Assembly (NCBI GenBank): GCA_014653535.1
Contig: JACWEK010000002.1
Coordinates: 1 to 64,000 of the forward strand
Source: Pelagibacterales bacterium SAG-MED43
GTDB taxonomy: Bacteria; Pseudomonadota; Alphaproteobacteria; Pelagibacterales; Pelagibacteraceae
Direction of reading: 5' to 3'
Length of the DNA stretch: 64,000 nt
Of this stretch, positions 9,370 through 17,525 are shown piece after piece (position 1 is the stretch's first letter; every line of letters starts with the position of its first letter). The notes beneath the pieces are model-generated. The model was not told the origin of the DNA. It saw only the letters and a list, made by a program, of their open reading frames with translations, and ran no database searches. The position numbers were made by a program, and so were the translations under genes.

Positions 9370-10425
9370 CTAATTTTCCATTAACCACAAACTATTATTG
9401 GCTAAGAAATAAATTTTTCCATTTAAGGGATGCACTTGAATATCTCTAATTCGACCTATCTTATCTTTAAAAATTATTTGCTCTTTTACGTTATTAAGAT
9501 TTTCAAAATCTAATTTTCTCAGTGATTGATCTTTAAGTGAAGTAACTAGTGCTTTTCCGTTCCATTCTTTGAATTCTAAACCATTATAAATTGTAATCGC
9601 ACTAGTGGCTATTGAAGGAACCCAATATTGAATTGCTTTAGTAAACCCAGGTTTCCATTTTGGACCTATTGGAATACCTGAGTAATTTTTTCCTCCCCAT
9701 CCTAATATTTTCCATCCATAGTTTTCTCCTTTTTTAGCTTCACCAAACCAGTCCCCTCCTTTCGCTCCATGATTACTCATATATATTTTTCCATCAAATG
9801 GAGATAGGGTTAAACCTTGAGGATTTCTAATTCCTATTTGATAAATTTCAGGTAACCAATCTGGTTTATTAACAAACCTAGGGTTATCTTTTGGAATAGT
9901 TCCATCTAAATGAATTCTTATTATACTACCTGGATGTTTAGTTGGATCTTGGGCAATCATTCCTTTTCCTCTTTCTCCAGCTGAAGCAAAAAGAAAATTA
10001 TCTTTAACGACTAATCTTGAACCAAAATGGTAACCAGAATCAATAGGTGGATTTGCCTGAAATATATTCTTGAATATTAAATTTTTTTTATCAAATTTTG
10101 CTTTTGCAATGGAGGTACTTGTTTTCCAATTACCTCTATTTTCAGAGTAGGAAACATAAACAAAATTTTTGTCAAAAAGAATATCTAAAAGACCACCTTG
10201 ACCATATTCAAGAAAATTTAAGTTATGATTTATTAAATTAATATTTTTAGTATTTATGTTTATTAATTTAATTGCCCCACTTTTTTCGGTAATAAGTAAA
10301 TTATTTTCATCAATAAATGTTGAGCCCCAAGGGTCATTCAGATCTACTAACTTTTTAAAATTTAAATTTTCTGCGCTAGCTAAGTTTGCAAAAATAAAAA
10401 TAAATAATATGAAAATAATTTTCAT
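9370..10425 (-). CDS. PQQ-dependent sugar dehydrogenase family protein (Asd/YliI type)
   Basis: A 351-residue beta-propeller protein with an N-terminal signal peptide (about residues 1-18, ending ASA), so it is periplasmic. Family segments are DPWGSTFIDENNLLITEKSG near the start, YHFGSRLV near residue 130 and NHGAKGGDWFGEAKKGENYG near 220, which match soluble aldose sugar dehydrogenases. These oxidise sugars using PQQ and pass electrons to the respiratory chain. It is the last gene of a minus-strand run with the ABM and SDR genes. I saw no PQQ synthesis genes in this window, so the cofactor would come from elsewhere. Confidence 0.85.
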   Translation of the reverse strand: MKIIFILFIFIFANLASAENLNFKKLVDLNDPWGSTFIDENNLLITEKSGAIKLININTKNINLINHNLNFLEYGQGGLLDILFDKNFVYVSYSENRGNWKTSTSIAKAKFDKKNLIFKNIFQANPPIDSGYHFGSRLVVKDNFLFASAGERGKGMIAQDPTKHPGSIIRIHLDGTIPKDNPRFVNKPDWLPEIYQIGIRNPQGLTLSPFDGKIYMSNHGAKGGDWFGEAKKGENYGWKILGWGGKNYSGIPIGPKWKPGFTKAIQYWVPSIATSAITIYNGLEFKEWNGKALVTSLKDQSLRKLDFENLNNVKEQIIFKDKIGRIRDIQVHPLNGKIYFLANNSLWLMEN

Positions 10426-10430
10426 ATTTT

Positions 10431-10733
10431 CTAAAAAACTACTTTAAAACCCTCAAAATCTGGTGGACCTAAATATAAATCTCTATGTTGAGCTGCATTT
10501 TTATGAGCTAGTCTAAAAGCCTCTGATTTGGTCCAATTAATAAAATCTTCCTCAGATTTCCATGTGCTATGAGATGAATATAAAGAATACTTATTGTTAG
10601 TATCACCTTTAATTAAATGAAAATTATTAAATCCCTTAACTCCTTCGAGATGTGTGTCTCTGTTTTTCCAAACATCTTCAAACTCTTTTTCTTTACCTAA
10701 AACAATTTTAAATCTATTCATCGCAATATACAT
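10431..10733 (-). CDS. ABM-fold (antibiotic biosynthesis monooxygenase-like) protein
   Basis: A 100-residue single-domain protein of the dimeric alpha/beta-barrel ABM superfamily. It begins MYIAMNRFKIVLGKEKEFEDVW and has HSTWKSEEDFINWTKSEAF in the second half, the pattern of small HmoA/IsdG-like members. Some relatives degrade heme and others are cofactor-free monooxygenases, so substrate and reaction cannot be fixed. It sits between the SDR and PQQ dehydrogenase genes with gaps of about six bases, indicating one transcript. Confidence 0.75.
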   Translation of the reverse strand: MYIAMNRFKIVLGKEKEFEDVWKNRDTHLEGVKGFNNFHLIKGDTNNKYSLYSSHSTWKSEEDFINWTKSEAFRLAHKNAAQHRDLYLGPPDFEGFKVVF

Positions 10734-10739
10734 ATTTAA

Positions 10740-11450
10740 CTAAGATAATTTTGATCTTCCTCCATCAACAGCTATTATTTGACCAGTAACCCAAGAACTG
10801 TCCTCTGTTAATAAAAACTTTGCTAGAGCAGCAGAGTCTTTACCCTCTCCCAATCTCTTTAAAGGATGTGCTTTTGCAATACCTTCTGCGATTGCAACAT
10901 TCTTTAACATTGGTTCAGCAATTTTAGATTTTGTTAAGCTAGGAGCCACACAATTAACTCTAATATTTGGAGCAAATTCAGCAGCAAGAGAAACAGTTAG
11001 ACCTTCAACAGCTGCTTTTGTAGATGCTATTATTGCATGATTAGTAAATCCTCTTTGAGCAGCAACGGTTGAAAACATAACAATTGATCCTTTATTTTTC
11101 TTTAAACTTTCTTGATATCCTTTAATTGCTTCAACTGCTGAATAAAGATTTAATTTCATACATTTTTGAAAATCTTGTTCCTGAACCATTCTTAAAGGTT
11201 TTAAATCAATTGAACCTACACAATATGCAAGACCTTTAATTTCAGAAATATCTGATTTAACCTTTTCTATAAAACCATCCTCTAAAACATCAGCAACTGT
11301 ATGAGAACAACCAAGTTTATCAACAATTGGACTAAGTTCACTTTCATTTCTCGCAACTAAATGAATATCTAGCTGAGAGTTTTTTAATTGTTCAGCCAAA
11401 CTAGATCCAATAGAACCTGTCGCACCAAAGATTAGATATTTTTCTGACAT
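10740..11450 (-). CDS. Short-chain dehydrogenase/reductase-like protein lacking the catalytic Tyr
   Basis: A 236-residue SDR protein with the cofactor-binding glycine motif GATGSIG near residue 8, a Thr/Ser in the catalytic Ser region and PLKRLG and SSWVTGQIIAVDGG near the C-terminus. The usual YxxxK catalytic pair is altered: the Lys is present (HAIIASTKAAVEG) but the residue four before it is Ile, not Tyr. It may use an altered mechanism or act as a binding protein. Its start lies 27 bases from the divergent photolyase-related gene; SDR genes accompany this photolyase type in other proteobacteria, so a light-response link is plausible. Confidence 0.8.
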   Translation of the reverse strand: MSEKYLIFGATGSIGSSLAEQLKNSQLDIHLVARNESELSPIVDKLGCSHTVADVLEDGFIEKVKSDISEIKGLAYCVGSIDLKPLRMVQEQDFQKCMKLNLYSAVEAIKGYQESLKKNKGSIVMFSTVAAQRGFTNHAIIASTKAAVEGLTVSLAAEFAPNIRVNCVAPSLTKSKIAEPMLKNVAIAEGIAKAHPLKRLGEGKDSAALAKFLLTEDSSWVTGQIIAVDGGRSKLS

Positions 11451-11477
11451 AAAATTTTTTATTAGTTATATTTATAT

Positions 11478-12968
11478 ATGAAATTATTTTTTATACTTGG
11501 TAATCAATTATTTCCATTAAAATACATAGACCGCTTCAAAAAAGACCATTTATTCTTTATGGCAGAAGATAACGGTTTATGCACTTATGAAAAACATCAT
11601 AAGCAAAAAATACTACTATTCTTATCTTCTATGCGGTCTTATGCAGATAAGCTCAAAAAGAATAAATTTAAGTTAGATTATACAAAAATTGAAGATAAAG
11701 AATTTAAAGATGATTATCTTAAAAAATTAAAAAAAATTATTGATTTTAAAAAAATTAAGGAGATTTCCAGTTTTGAAATTGAAGATAAATTTTTTGAAAA
11801 AAAGATTACTCAATTCTTAAAAAAAGAAAAAATTAATTGGAGTGTTGTTCAAACTCCTATGTTTTTAAATTCAAGGGATGAATTTAAAAATTACTTAGGA
11901 AAATCAAAAAAACCTTTTATGGCGACATTTTATAAAGAAGTTCGAAAAAAATCAGGAATATTGATGGGTGCGGATGGTAATCCAATTGGAGGAAAATGGA
12001 GTTATGATGATGATAATAGAAATAAATTGCCTAAAGATATTTTGATACCAAAATTTCCCAAAATTAAAGAAACTAATCATACAAAAAAATTAAAGCCTAT
12101 CGTTGAAAAATTTTTTAAAGATCATCCAGGTAACACAGAGAACTTTTGGTTAGCAACAGAATTTGATGACATAGTCAAACTCCTAAATTTTTTTATAAAA
12201 GAAAAATCAAATTTGTTTGGTGATTATGAAGATGCAGTAAATCAAAAAGACAACATTTTGTTTCACAGTGCTTTAAGCCCCTACATTAATCTAGGATTAA
12301 TAACTCCTGAGTTAATTATTCAAAAAGTTTTAGATTTTCATAAAAAAAATAAAATAAGAATGAATTCGTTGGAAGGTTATATCCGCCAAATAATTGGTTG
12401 GAGAGAATTTATGAGAGGTATTTATCAAAGTTATTCAGAGGAAATGGAAACTAGAAATTTCTTTAAACAAAATAGAAAAATGAAAAATTCTTGGTATGAA
12501 GGAACTACTGGTCTTCCACCATTAGATTATGCTGTTAAAAACGCAGTTAATTATGGATGGTCTCATCATATTGAAAGGCTAATGATTTTGTCCAACATAA
12601 TGAACCTTTGTGAGATTAAGCCAACAATTGTCTATAAATGGTTTATGGAAATGTTTGTAGATTCATCTGATTGGGTAATGGTTCCAAATGTTTATGGAAT
12701 GGGATTATTTAGTGATGGAGGTATTTTTGCAACTAAACCATATATTTGTGGATCAGCTTATTTTATGAAAATGATGGATTTTAAAAAAGGAGACTGGTGC
12801 AATACAATGGATGGATTATATTGGAGATTTATAGATCGGAATAGAAAATTTTTTTTAACAAATCCAAGACTATCAATGATGGTGAGAATTTTTGATAAAA
12901 TGAAAACGGATAGAAAAAAATTAATTTTATCTGAGGCTGATAAATTTATTAAACAAAATACAATTTAA
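11478..12968 (+). CDS. Cryptochrome/photolyase-related protein (bacterial 6-4 photolyase-like)
   Basis: A 496-residue flavoprotein of the deoxyribodipyrimidine photolyase-related family, to which the bacterial (6-4) photolyases PhrB and CryB belong. Family segments include GNQLFP at the N-terminus, [12 protein letters not shown] near residue 262, [10 protein letters not shown] near 308 and [14 protein letters not shown] near 394. The C-terminal region reads [20 protein letters not shown] and lacks the Cys-x-x-Cys pair that helps hold a 4Fe-4S cluster in PhrB, so this copy is probably not a four-cysteine cluster protein. It overlaps the DUF2256 gene (TAATG). Role: FAD-dependent light-driven DNA repair or blue-light sensing. 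Confidence 0.85.
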   Translation: MKLFFILGNQLFPLKYIDRFKKDHLFFMAEDNGLCTYEKHHKQKILLFLSSMRSYADKLKKNKFKLDYTKIEDKEFKDDYLKKLKKIIDFKKIKEISSFEIEDKFFEKKITQFLKKEKINWSVVQTPMFLNSRDEFKNYLGKSKKPFMATFYKEVRKKSGILMGADGNPIGGKWSYDDDNRNKLPKDILIPKFPKIKETNHTKKLKPIVEKFFKDHPGNTENFWLATEFDDIVKLLNFFIKEKSNLFGDYEDAVNQKDNILFHSALSPYINLGLITPELIIQKVLDFHKKNKIRMNSLEGYIRQIIGWREFMRGIYQSYSEEMETRNFFKQNRKMKNSWYEGTTGLPPLDYAVKNAVNYGWSHHIERLMILSNIMNLCEIKPTIVYKWFMEMFVDSSDWVMVPNVYGMGLFSDGGIFATKPYICGSAYFMKMMDFKKGDWCNTMDGLYWRFIDRNRKFFLTNPRLSMMVRIFDKMKTDRKKLILSEADKFIKQNTI

Positions 12969-13099
12969 TGAGAAAAGAAAATTTACCATCTAAAACCTGT
13001 CCAGTTTGTAAAAGGCCTTTTACTTGGAGAAAAAAATGGAAGTTAAATTGGGAAAAAGTTAAATATTGCTCAAATAAATGTTCAAGTAAGAAATATTAG
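12968..13099 (+). CDS. DUF2256 zinc-ribbon-like small protein
   Basis: A 43-residue protein with two Cys pairs: [15 protein letters not shown] and [12 protein letters not shown]. This is the full DUF2256 pattern, presumably a structural zinc site. Its ATG overlaps the stop of the photolyase-related gene, and DUF2256 genes commonly sit beside cryptochrome/photolyase genes, so a functional link is likely although unproved. After its TAG stop the same frame stays open for 35 more codons, ending in a TGA that overlaps the next ATG. Confidence 0.85.
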   Translation: MRKENLPSKTCPVCKRPFTWRKKWKLNWEKVKYCSNKCSSKKY

Positions 13100-13203
13100 A
13101 GTCGAGATGGTGCATTAGAAAAATTTAATCAGTCAGCCAAAAAAAACATGCAAGATATGAATAATTATTCAAAAATTTTATATAATAGTTTTAAAAAACT
13201 CCT

Positions 13204-13341
13204 ATGAGTAAAAAAAGAAAAAAATTAAAAAAGAAAAATCTAATGGCAAAATTATTAAGCTCACCAATGTTAAGAAATAAAATAGTAAAAAATAAGAAAA
13301 AAATTTATAATAGAAAAAAGTTAAAATTAGAAAATGAATAA
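13204..13341 (+). CDS. ArfA-like ribosome-rescue peptide (candidate)
   Basis: A 45-residue, extremely basic protein. The middle reads LLSSPMLRNKIVKNKKKIYN followed by RKK, which lines up with the conserved core of E. coli ArfA ([20 protein letters not shown] then YMRKGK): matching LL, P, R, V, KNKK, Y and RK. ArfA binds the empty mRNA channel of stalled ribosomes and recruits RF2. This copy has the basic tail but no sequence beyond it. Its ATG overlaps a TGA (ATGA) and its stop overlaps the next gene by eight bases. The match is by eye; a chance lysine-rich peptide remains possible. Confidence 0.5.
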   Translation: MSKKRKKLKKKNLMAKLLSSPMLRNKIVKNKKKIYNRKKLKLENE

Positions 13342-13555
13342 TAAAATTTTTGAATGGGCAGGGGTTATTACTGCAATCTTATATTCATTATTTGTAGCGA
13401 TGAATATTGGTATAGAGTTTTTTGGTTTTTGCTTATTACTTATATCTGCAATCTTAATTGGAATTTGGGCATATAGGGATGGTCATAGAGGAATATTATT
13501 TTTACAATTTTTTTATGCCACAGCTGGAATTATCGGAATGTTTAGGTGGTTTTAA
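13334..13555 (+). CDS. Small membrane protein, PnuC/SWEET-like pattern
   Basis: A 73-residue protein with about three short hydrophobic helices (residues 8-27, 29-46 and 54-71). It has well-spaced glycine and aromatic residues (EWAGVITAILYSLF, GIWAYRDGHRGI, FYATAGIIGMFRWF), reminiscent of half of a PnuC or SemiSWEET bundle. Homodimerisation would then be needed. It overlaps the ArfA-like gene and ends nine bases from the convergent photolyase-like gene. Substrate and role are unknown. Confidence 0.65.
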   Translation: MNNKIFEWAGVITAILYSLFVAMNIGIEFFGFCLLLISAILIGIWAYRDGHRGILFLQFFYATAGIIGMFRWF

Positions 13556-13563
13556 TTTGATAT

Positions 13564-14706
13564 TTAATTAAAAGTTGAAATTATTTTAGGAATATAATTC
13601 TTAAAATTAAAAAAACCTTTGTTACAATATTGCCAAGAATATTGATCAAGTGTTCTATATAAAAAATCTAATTTTATATTATTAGAATTTAAATAATCTA
13701 AGTTTTCACCAACAGTCGGATATAATCCAATTATCTGTTCATTTATATTATTAATTTCACTTATATCTAAGAGCTCATAATCGATAGAGTTATTTTTTAA
13801 TCTTTGCTCCTGATCACTAATAAGTAGAGATTTAAATTTTACTACTTTTTCACTTAATTTAATGGACCTATTTTCATTTTTATTTGAAATTATATAAATT
13901 TTTTTAAATTTATTATTCTGAAAATCAGAGGTTTCAAAGGAAAGATTGTTTTCAAAAATTAATAGATTTTTATCTTCAATATTTTGCGGATTATCAAAAT
14001 CTTTTTTTACTATTGAGTAAGTTTTTTCAGATACTTTTGAAGGAGCATTTTCATTTAATTTGATATTATTAAATCGATTATTGGTAAATTTTTTAATATT
14101 CCATTCACTTGCTAAATAATGTTTTCCCTGTGTTTGAACTCCTGCAACCCATCTCCAACCAAGAGTATTTGATGCAGCATCCCCATCGTAAAGATGTTGC
14201 ATAAAAAATTCTGCACCTAATTGCCAAGGTAGTTGAAAAGTAAAAATCCAAATACTAGCAAACCACATTCTTGTGTGGTTATGTAAATAATTGTTTTCCT
14301 TTAGTTCATTTACCCATGAATTAAAGCATTCAATATTTGTTTTACCTTCTATTGTATTTAGATAATTCTTATTATTTCTAAATTCTTTCCTGATTTTACT
14401 TAATTCGATCAAATAATCGGACCAAACATTTGGTCTTAATTCTAACCAACCCTTCCAATATGTTCTCCATAAAACTTCTTGAATAAATTTTTCACTTTTT
14501 GAAAAAGAAAATTTAGATAAAGATTTTTTAATTATCTCTTGTTCATTAATTATTCCATGAGTTATATAAGGAGATAAACAAGAAACATTTGATCTTTTTT
14601 CTGGTCCAAAATCAAAATTCCTTAATTTTGAATATTCGTAGAGATTTTTTTCAATAAACTCGTTTAATTTTTCAATGGCTTTTACCTTTGAACTTTCAAA
14701 TTTCAT
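13564..14706 (-). CDS. Photolyase-like flavoprotein with FAD domain first
   Basis: A 380-residue protein whose N-terminal ~215 residues match the FAD-binding helical domain that is normally C-terminal in photolyases: SCLSPYITHGI near residue 44, EVLWRTYWKGWLE near 78, NHTRMWFASIW near 143 and LYDGDAASNTLGWRWVAG near 172. No antenna-type Rossmann domain precedes it. Instead residues about 235-380 show alternating strands and helices (NLLIFENNLS, KIYIISNK, FLYRTLDQYSW), as if that domain had moved to the C-terminus. It is the last gene of a minus-strand run with argG and faces the other photolyase gene convergently. Light-driven repair is likely but untested. Confidence 0.75.
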   Translation of the reverse strand: MKFESSKVKAIEKLNEFIEKNLYEYSKLRNFDFGPEKRSNVSCLSPYITHGIINEQEIIKKSLSKFSFSKSEKFIQEVLWRTYWKGWLELRPNVWSDYLIELSKIRKEFRNNKNYLNTIEGKTNIECFNSWVNELKENNYLHNHTRMWFASIWIFTFQLPWQLGAEFFMQHLYDGDAASNTLGWRWVAGVQTQGKHYLASEWNIKKFTNNRFNNIKLNENAPSKVSEKTYSIVKKDFDNPQNIEDKNLLIFENNLSFETSDFQNNKFKKIYIISNKNENRSIKLSEKVVKFKSLLISDQEQRLKNNSIDYELLDISEINNINEQIIGLYPTVGENLDYLNSNNIKLDFLYRTLDQYSWQYCNKGFFNFKNYIPKIISTFN

Positions 14707-14712
14707 AGTGAT

Positions 14713-15900
14713 TTATGATCGTAATTTTTTTTTGTGATATTTAATAAATCTTTCAACATTTGATTTATTGAAAGTTTTATTTTCTTCAAATGAAACTTTT
14801 TTCATGGAGTAAGCCGAACTATTTGTTTGTCTAGACTCAATTATTATATTTCCTTTATAAAGTTTAAGTTTCACCGATCCATTAACTTTGTTTTTTTTGA
14901 GGTCTACAATTTTTTGAAGTTTAAATCTTTCTTTAGAATACCAATAACCGTTATAAATCAGTTCAGCATATCTAGGCATAATCTTATCTTTTTTATGCAT
15001 TGTTTCTTTATCTAAAGTTACAGACTCAATTGCTCTGTGTGCATGAATTAATAAAGTTCCACCTGGTGTTTCGTACACACCCCTGGACTTTATTCCAATA
15101 AATCTATTTTCAACTAAATCAACTCTTCCTATTCCATTTTTTCCAGCAACCTTATTAAGTTTTTCTAATAGTTTTGAAGGAGACATTTTTTTCCCATCGA
15201 TTGCAACTGGGTCTCCTTTTTTAAAATTAATCCTAATAAATGAGGGTTTGTTTGGGGCTTTCTCAGGACATTTAGTTCTTTGGTAAATTAACTCAGGAGC
15301 TGAATTTTTAGGGTTCTCTAAAACTTTACCTTCTGTTGAAGTATGAAATAAATTATCGTCTATTGAAAAAGGTGGAGCCCCCTTTTTATCCTTAGGAATT
15401 TCTATTCTATACTTTTTTGCATAATTTATTAAATCAGTTCTAGATTTTAATTTCCAAATTCTCCAAGGGGCTATAACTTTTATTTTAGGTCCAAAATAAT
15501 GATAACCTAACTCAAATCTAATCTGGTCATTTCCTTTACCAGTTGCACCGTGAGAAACAGCAAATGCTTTAAATTTTTTTGCAACTCTAATTTGATCTTT
15601 TGCTATTAGCGGTCTTGCAATTGATGTTCCTAATAAATATACACCTTCATAAATAGCATGCCCACGTATCATTGGAAAAATATAATCTTTAACAAAAATA
15701 TTTTTTAGATCTTTAATAATAATTTTTTTGACACCAAACTTTTTGGCATTAGAAATAATTTTTTTTTTATTTATTTTCTGGCCAATGTCAGCAGTATAAC
15801 AAATAACTTCAGCATTATAATTCTCTTGAAGCCACTTCAAAATTATAGATGTGTCCAAGCCTCCAGAGTAAGCTAGAACAATTTTTTTTTTCAATTTCAT
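14713..15900 (-). CDS. argG: Argininosuccinate synthase
   Basis: ArgG condenses citrulline and aspartate with ATP in arginine synthesis. The PP-loop AYSGGLDTS lies at residues 10-18, and AVSHGATGKGNDQIRFELG near residue 112 and GRVDLVENRFIGIKSRGVYE near 270 are diagnostic. The 395-residue length is normal. It starts three bases after the IalB-like gene's stop and ends six bases before the photolyase-like gene, within one tight minus-strand run. Confidence 0.97.
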   Translation of the reverse strand: MKLKKKIVLAYSGGLDTSIILKWLQENYNAEVICYTADIGQKINKKKIISNAKKFGVKKIIIKDLKNIFVKDYIFPMIRGHAIYEGVYLLGTSIARPLIAKDQIRVAKKFKAFAVSHGATGKGNDQIRFELGYHYFGPKIKVIAPWRIWKLKSRTDLINYAKKYRIEIPKDKKGAPPFSIDDNLFHTSTEGKVLENPKNSAPELIYQRTKCPEKAPNKPSFIRINFKKGDPVAIDGKKMSPSKLLEKLNKVAGKNGIGRVDLVENRFIGIKSRGVYETPGGTLLIHAHRAIESVTLDKETMHKKDKIMPRYAELIYNGYWYSKERFKLQKIVDLKKNKVNGSVKLKLYKGNIIIESRQTNSSAYSMKKVSFEENKTFNKSNVERFIKYHKKKLRS

Positions 15901-15903
15901 TAA

Positions 15904-16416
15904 TTAACTGCAAGCTTTTTTTGCAGCATTATAAGCTTTAGTAAAACCTAATAGTGAATAATGGTCAATTGTTTGTGAACCTTTTTGATTATATCCAGTG
16001 ATCATAATTCTTGAACCTTTTTTCATAAGTTTAACCATCTTTTTTTCAATCTTGTTATCAGCTATCCAAGCAAAGCCTTGCTGAATAATATCAAATTTTA
16101 TCTTATTTTTTCCAGATGTTGCTGTAACAGAGTTTTTTTTGTTAAACTCATAGCCGGGACTAGCACTTATTTCGTCTACAATTTTTTCATTTGGTCTAAA
16201 AGTTACAAATAATTTTGAGTCTCTTTTATTTGATTTGGGTGCCTGTAATACAGGAGAAGATTGTGCAAAGCAAACCGTACCACTTGGTTCAACCAAAACC
16301 ATAGTTTGCCAATCTTTATATTTTCCAATTTCCTTTAAATCCTCTGCCTTTAATGGTGACAAGCTGAATAAAAAAATTATTGAAAAACAAATGGAATATT
16401 TTTTAATTATGGACAT
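15904..16416 (-). CDS. Invasion-associated locus B (IalB) family protein
   Basis: A 170-residue exported protein with a signal peptide (about residues 1-24, ending KAED). Family features are KDWQTMVL near the mature N-terminus, a Cys after it (TVCFAQSS) and a second Cys at the C-terminus (KKACS), which could form a disulfide. The domain is widespread in free-living alphaproteobacteria and its name comes from Bartonella; it does not imply virulence here. The molecular role is unknown. It overlaps the aldo/keto reductase gene by ten bases. Confidence 0.8.
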   Translation of the reverse strand: MSIIKKYSICFSIIFLFSLSPLKAEDLKEIGKYKDWQTMVLVEPSGTVCFAQSSPVLQAPKSNKRDSKLFVTFRPNEKIVDEISASPGYEFNKKNSVTATSGKNKIKFDIIQQGFAWIADNKIEKKMVKLMKKGSRIMITGYNQKGSQTIDHYSLLGFTKAYNAAKKACS

Positions 16417-17444
16417 GGATTTGGGTAAATTTTTTGAACTTCATTAATTTCATTAATAACATCATCAGTTAAATTTATATTTACACTTTCTATGTTAGTT
16501 TTCAACTGATCCATTGTTGTGGCGCCAATAATCACACTTGTCACAAAAGGCTGAATTTCTAAAAACTTTAAAGACATTTGAGCTAAATCTAACTTATTTT
16601 TTTTTGCTATTTTATAATAAGATTCTATTACTTTGTCGGTGTTAGGCTTGTTGTACCTGGTCCAAAAATCTTTATGAAGTTCAATTCTAGATCCTTTTGG
16701 CAGTTGATTATTCATGTATTTTCCTGAGAGATATCCACAAGCTAAAGGAGAATAAGCTAACAAACCTGCTTGTTCTCTAACTGATATTTCTGCAAGACCA
16801 ACTTCATAAGTTCTATTTAATAAGTTGTAAGGATTTTGAACAGATAGCATTCTAGGAAGATTCTTATTTTTAGATAATTCTAAAAACTTTGATAATCCCC
16901 ATGGAGTTTCATTTGAAAGACCTATATATCTAATTTTTCCTTGATCTATAAATTTTTTTAAATCAGCCAATATATCTTCAAATCGAGTCCACTCATTACT
17001 GTCTTCATGCTCATAACCTAATTTTCCAAAAAAATTTGTTTTTCTTTCTGGCCAGTGTAATTGGTATAGGTCGATATAATTTGTCTTTAATCTTTTTAAA
17101 CTGCCCTCTAAGGCCTCAGTTATGTTTTTTGTACCAAATTGATTTCCACCACCTCTCACGTATTCCCTCATGGGTCCACAAACTTTTGAGGCTAAAATTA
17201 CTTTGTCTCTTTTTTTTGTTTTTTCAAACCAGTTTCCTATGATCTTTTCAGTATCCCCAAATGTTTCCTGTTTTGGAGGAATAGAATAAATCTCAGCAGT
17301 ATCCCAAAAATTTACTCCTTGATCTAAAGCATAATCCATTTGTTGAAAACCTTCCTCTTGAGTGTTTTGTTCACCCCATGTCATTGTACCGAGACAAATT
17401 GTGCTTACATCTAGGTCAGTATTTCCTAATTTTTTGTAATTCAT
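16407..17444 (-). CDS. Aldo/keto reductase (Tas-like)
   Basis: A 345-residue NADPH-dependent oxidoreductase of the Tas branch. It opens with KLGNTDLDVSTICLGTMTWG, has the catalytic Asp-Tyr pair in FWDTAEIYSIPPKQETFG near residues 47-60, the catalytic His in LYQLHWPER near 125 and a C-terminal cofactor segment SVIIGATTMDQLKTNI. The physiological carbonyl substrate is unknown. It is the first gene of the run that continues through the IalB-like gene, argG and the photolyase-like gene. Confidence 0.9.
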   Translation of the reverse strand: MNYKKLGNTDLDVSTICLGTMTWGEQNTQEEGFQQMDYALDQGVNFWDTAEIYSIPPKQETFGDTEKIIGNWFEKTKKRDKVILASKVCGPMREYVRGGGNQFGTKNITEALEGSLKRLKTNYIDLYQLHWPERKTNFFGKLGYEHEDSNEWTRFEDILADLKKFIDQGKIRYIGLSNETPWGLSKFLELSKNKNLPRMLSVQNPYNLLNRTYEVGLAEISVREQAGLLAYSPLACGYLSGKYMNNQLPKGSRIELHKDFWTRYNKPNTDKVIESYYKIAKKNKLDLAQMSLKFLEIQPFVTSVIIGATTMDQLKTNIESVNINLTDDVINEINEVQKIYPNPCP

Positions 17445-17525
17445 TAAGGTTTTGTAGTATTAATTTTTTTGATAATCTTTTAAGGCATCTTGAATAATTA
17501 GTAAAAGACTATATATCTTAACATC

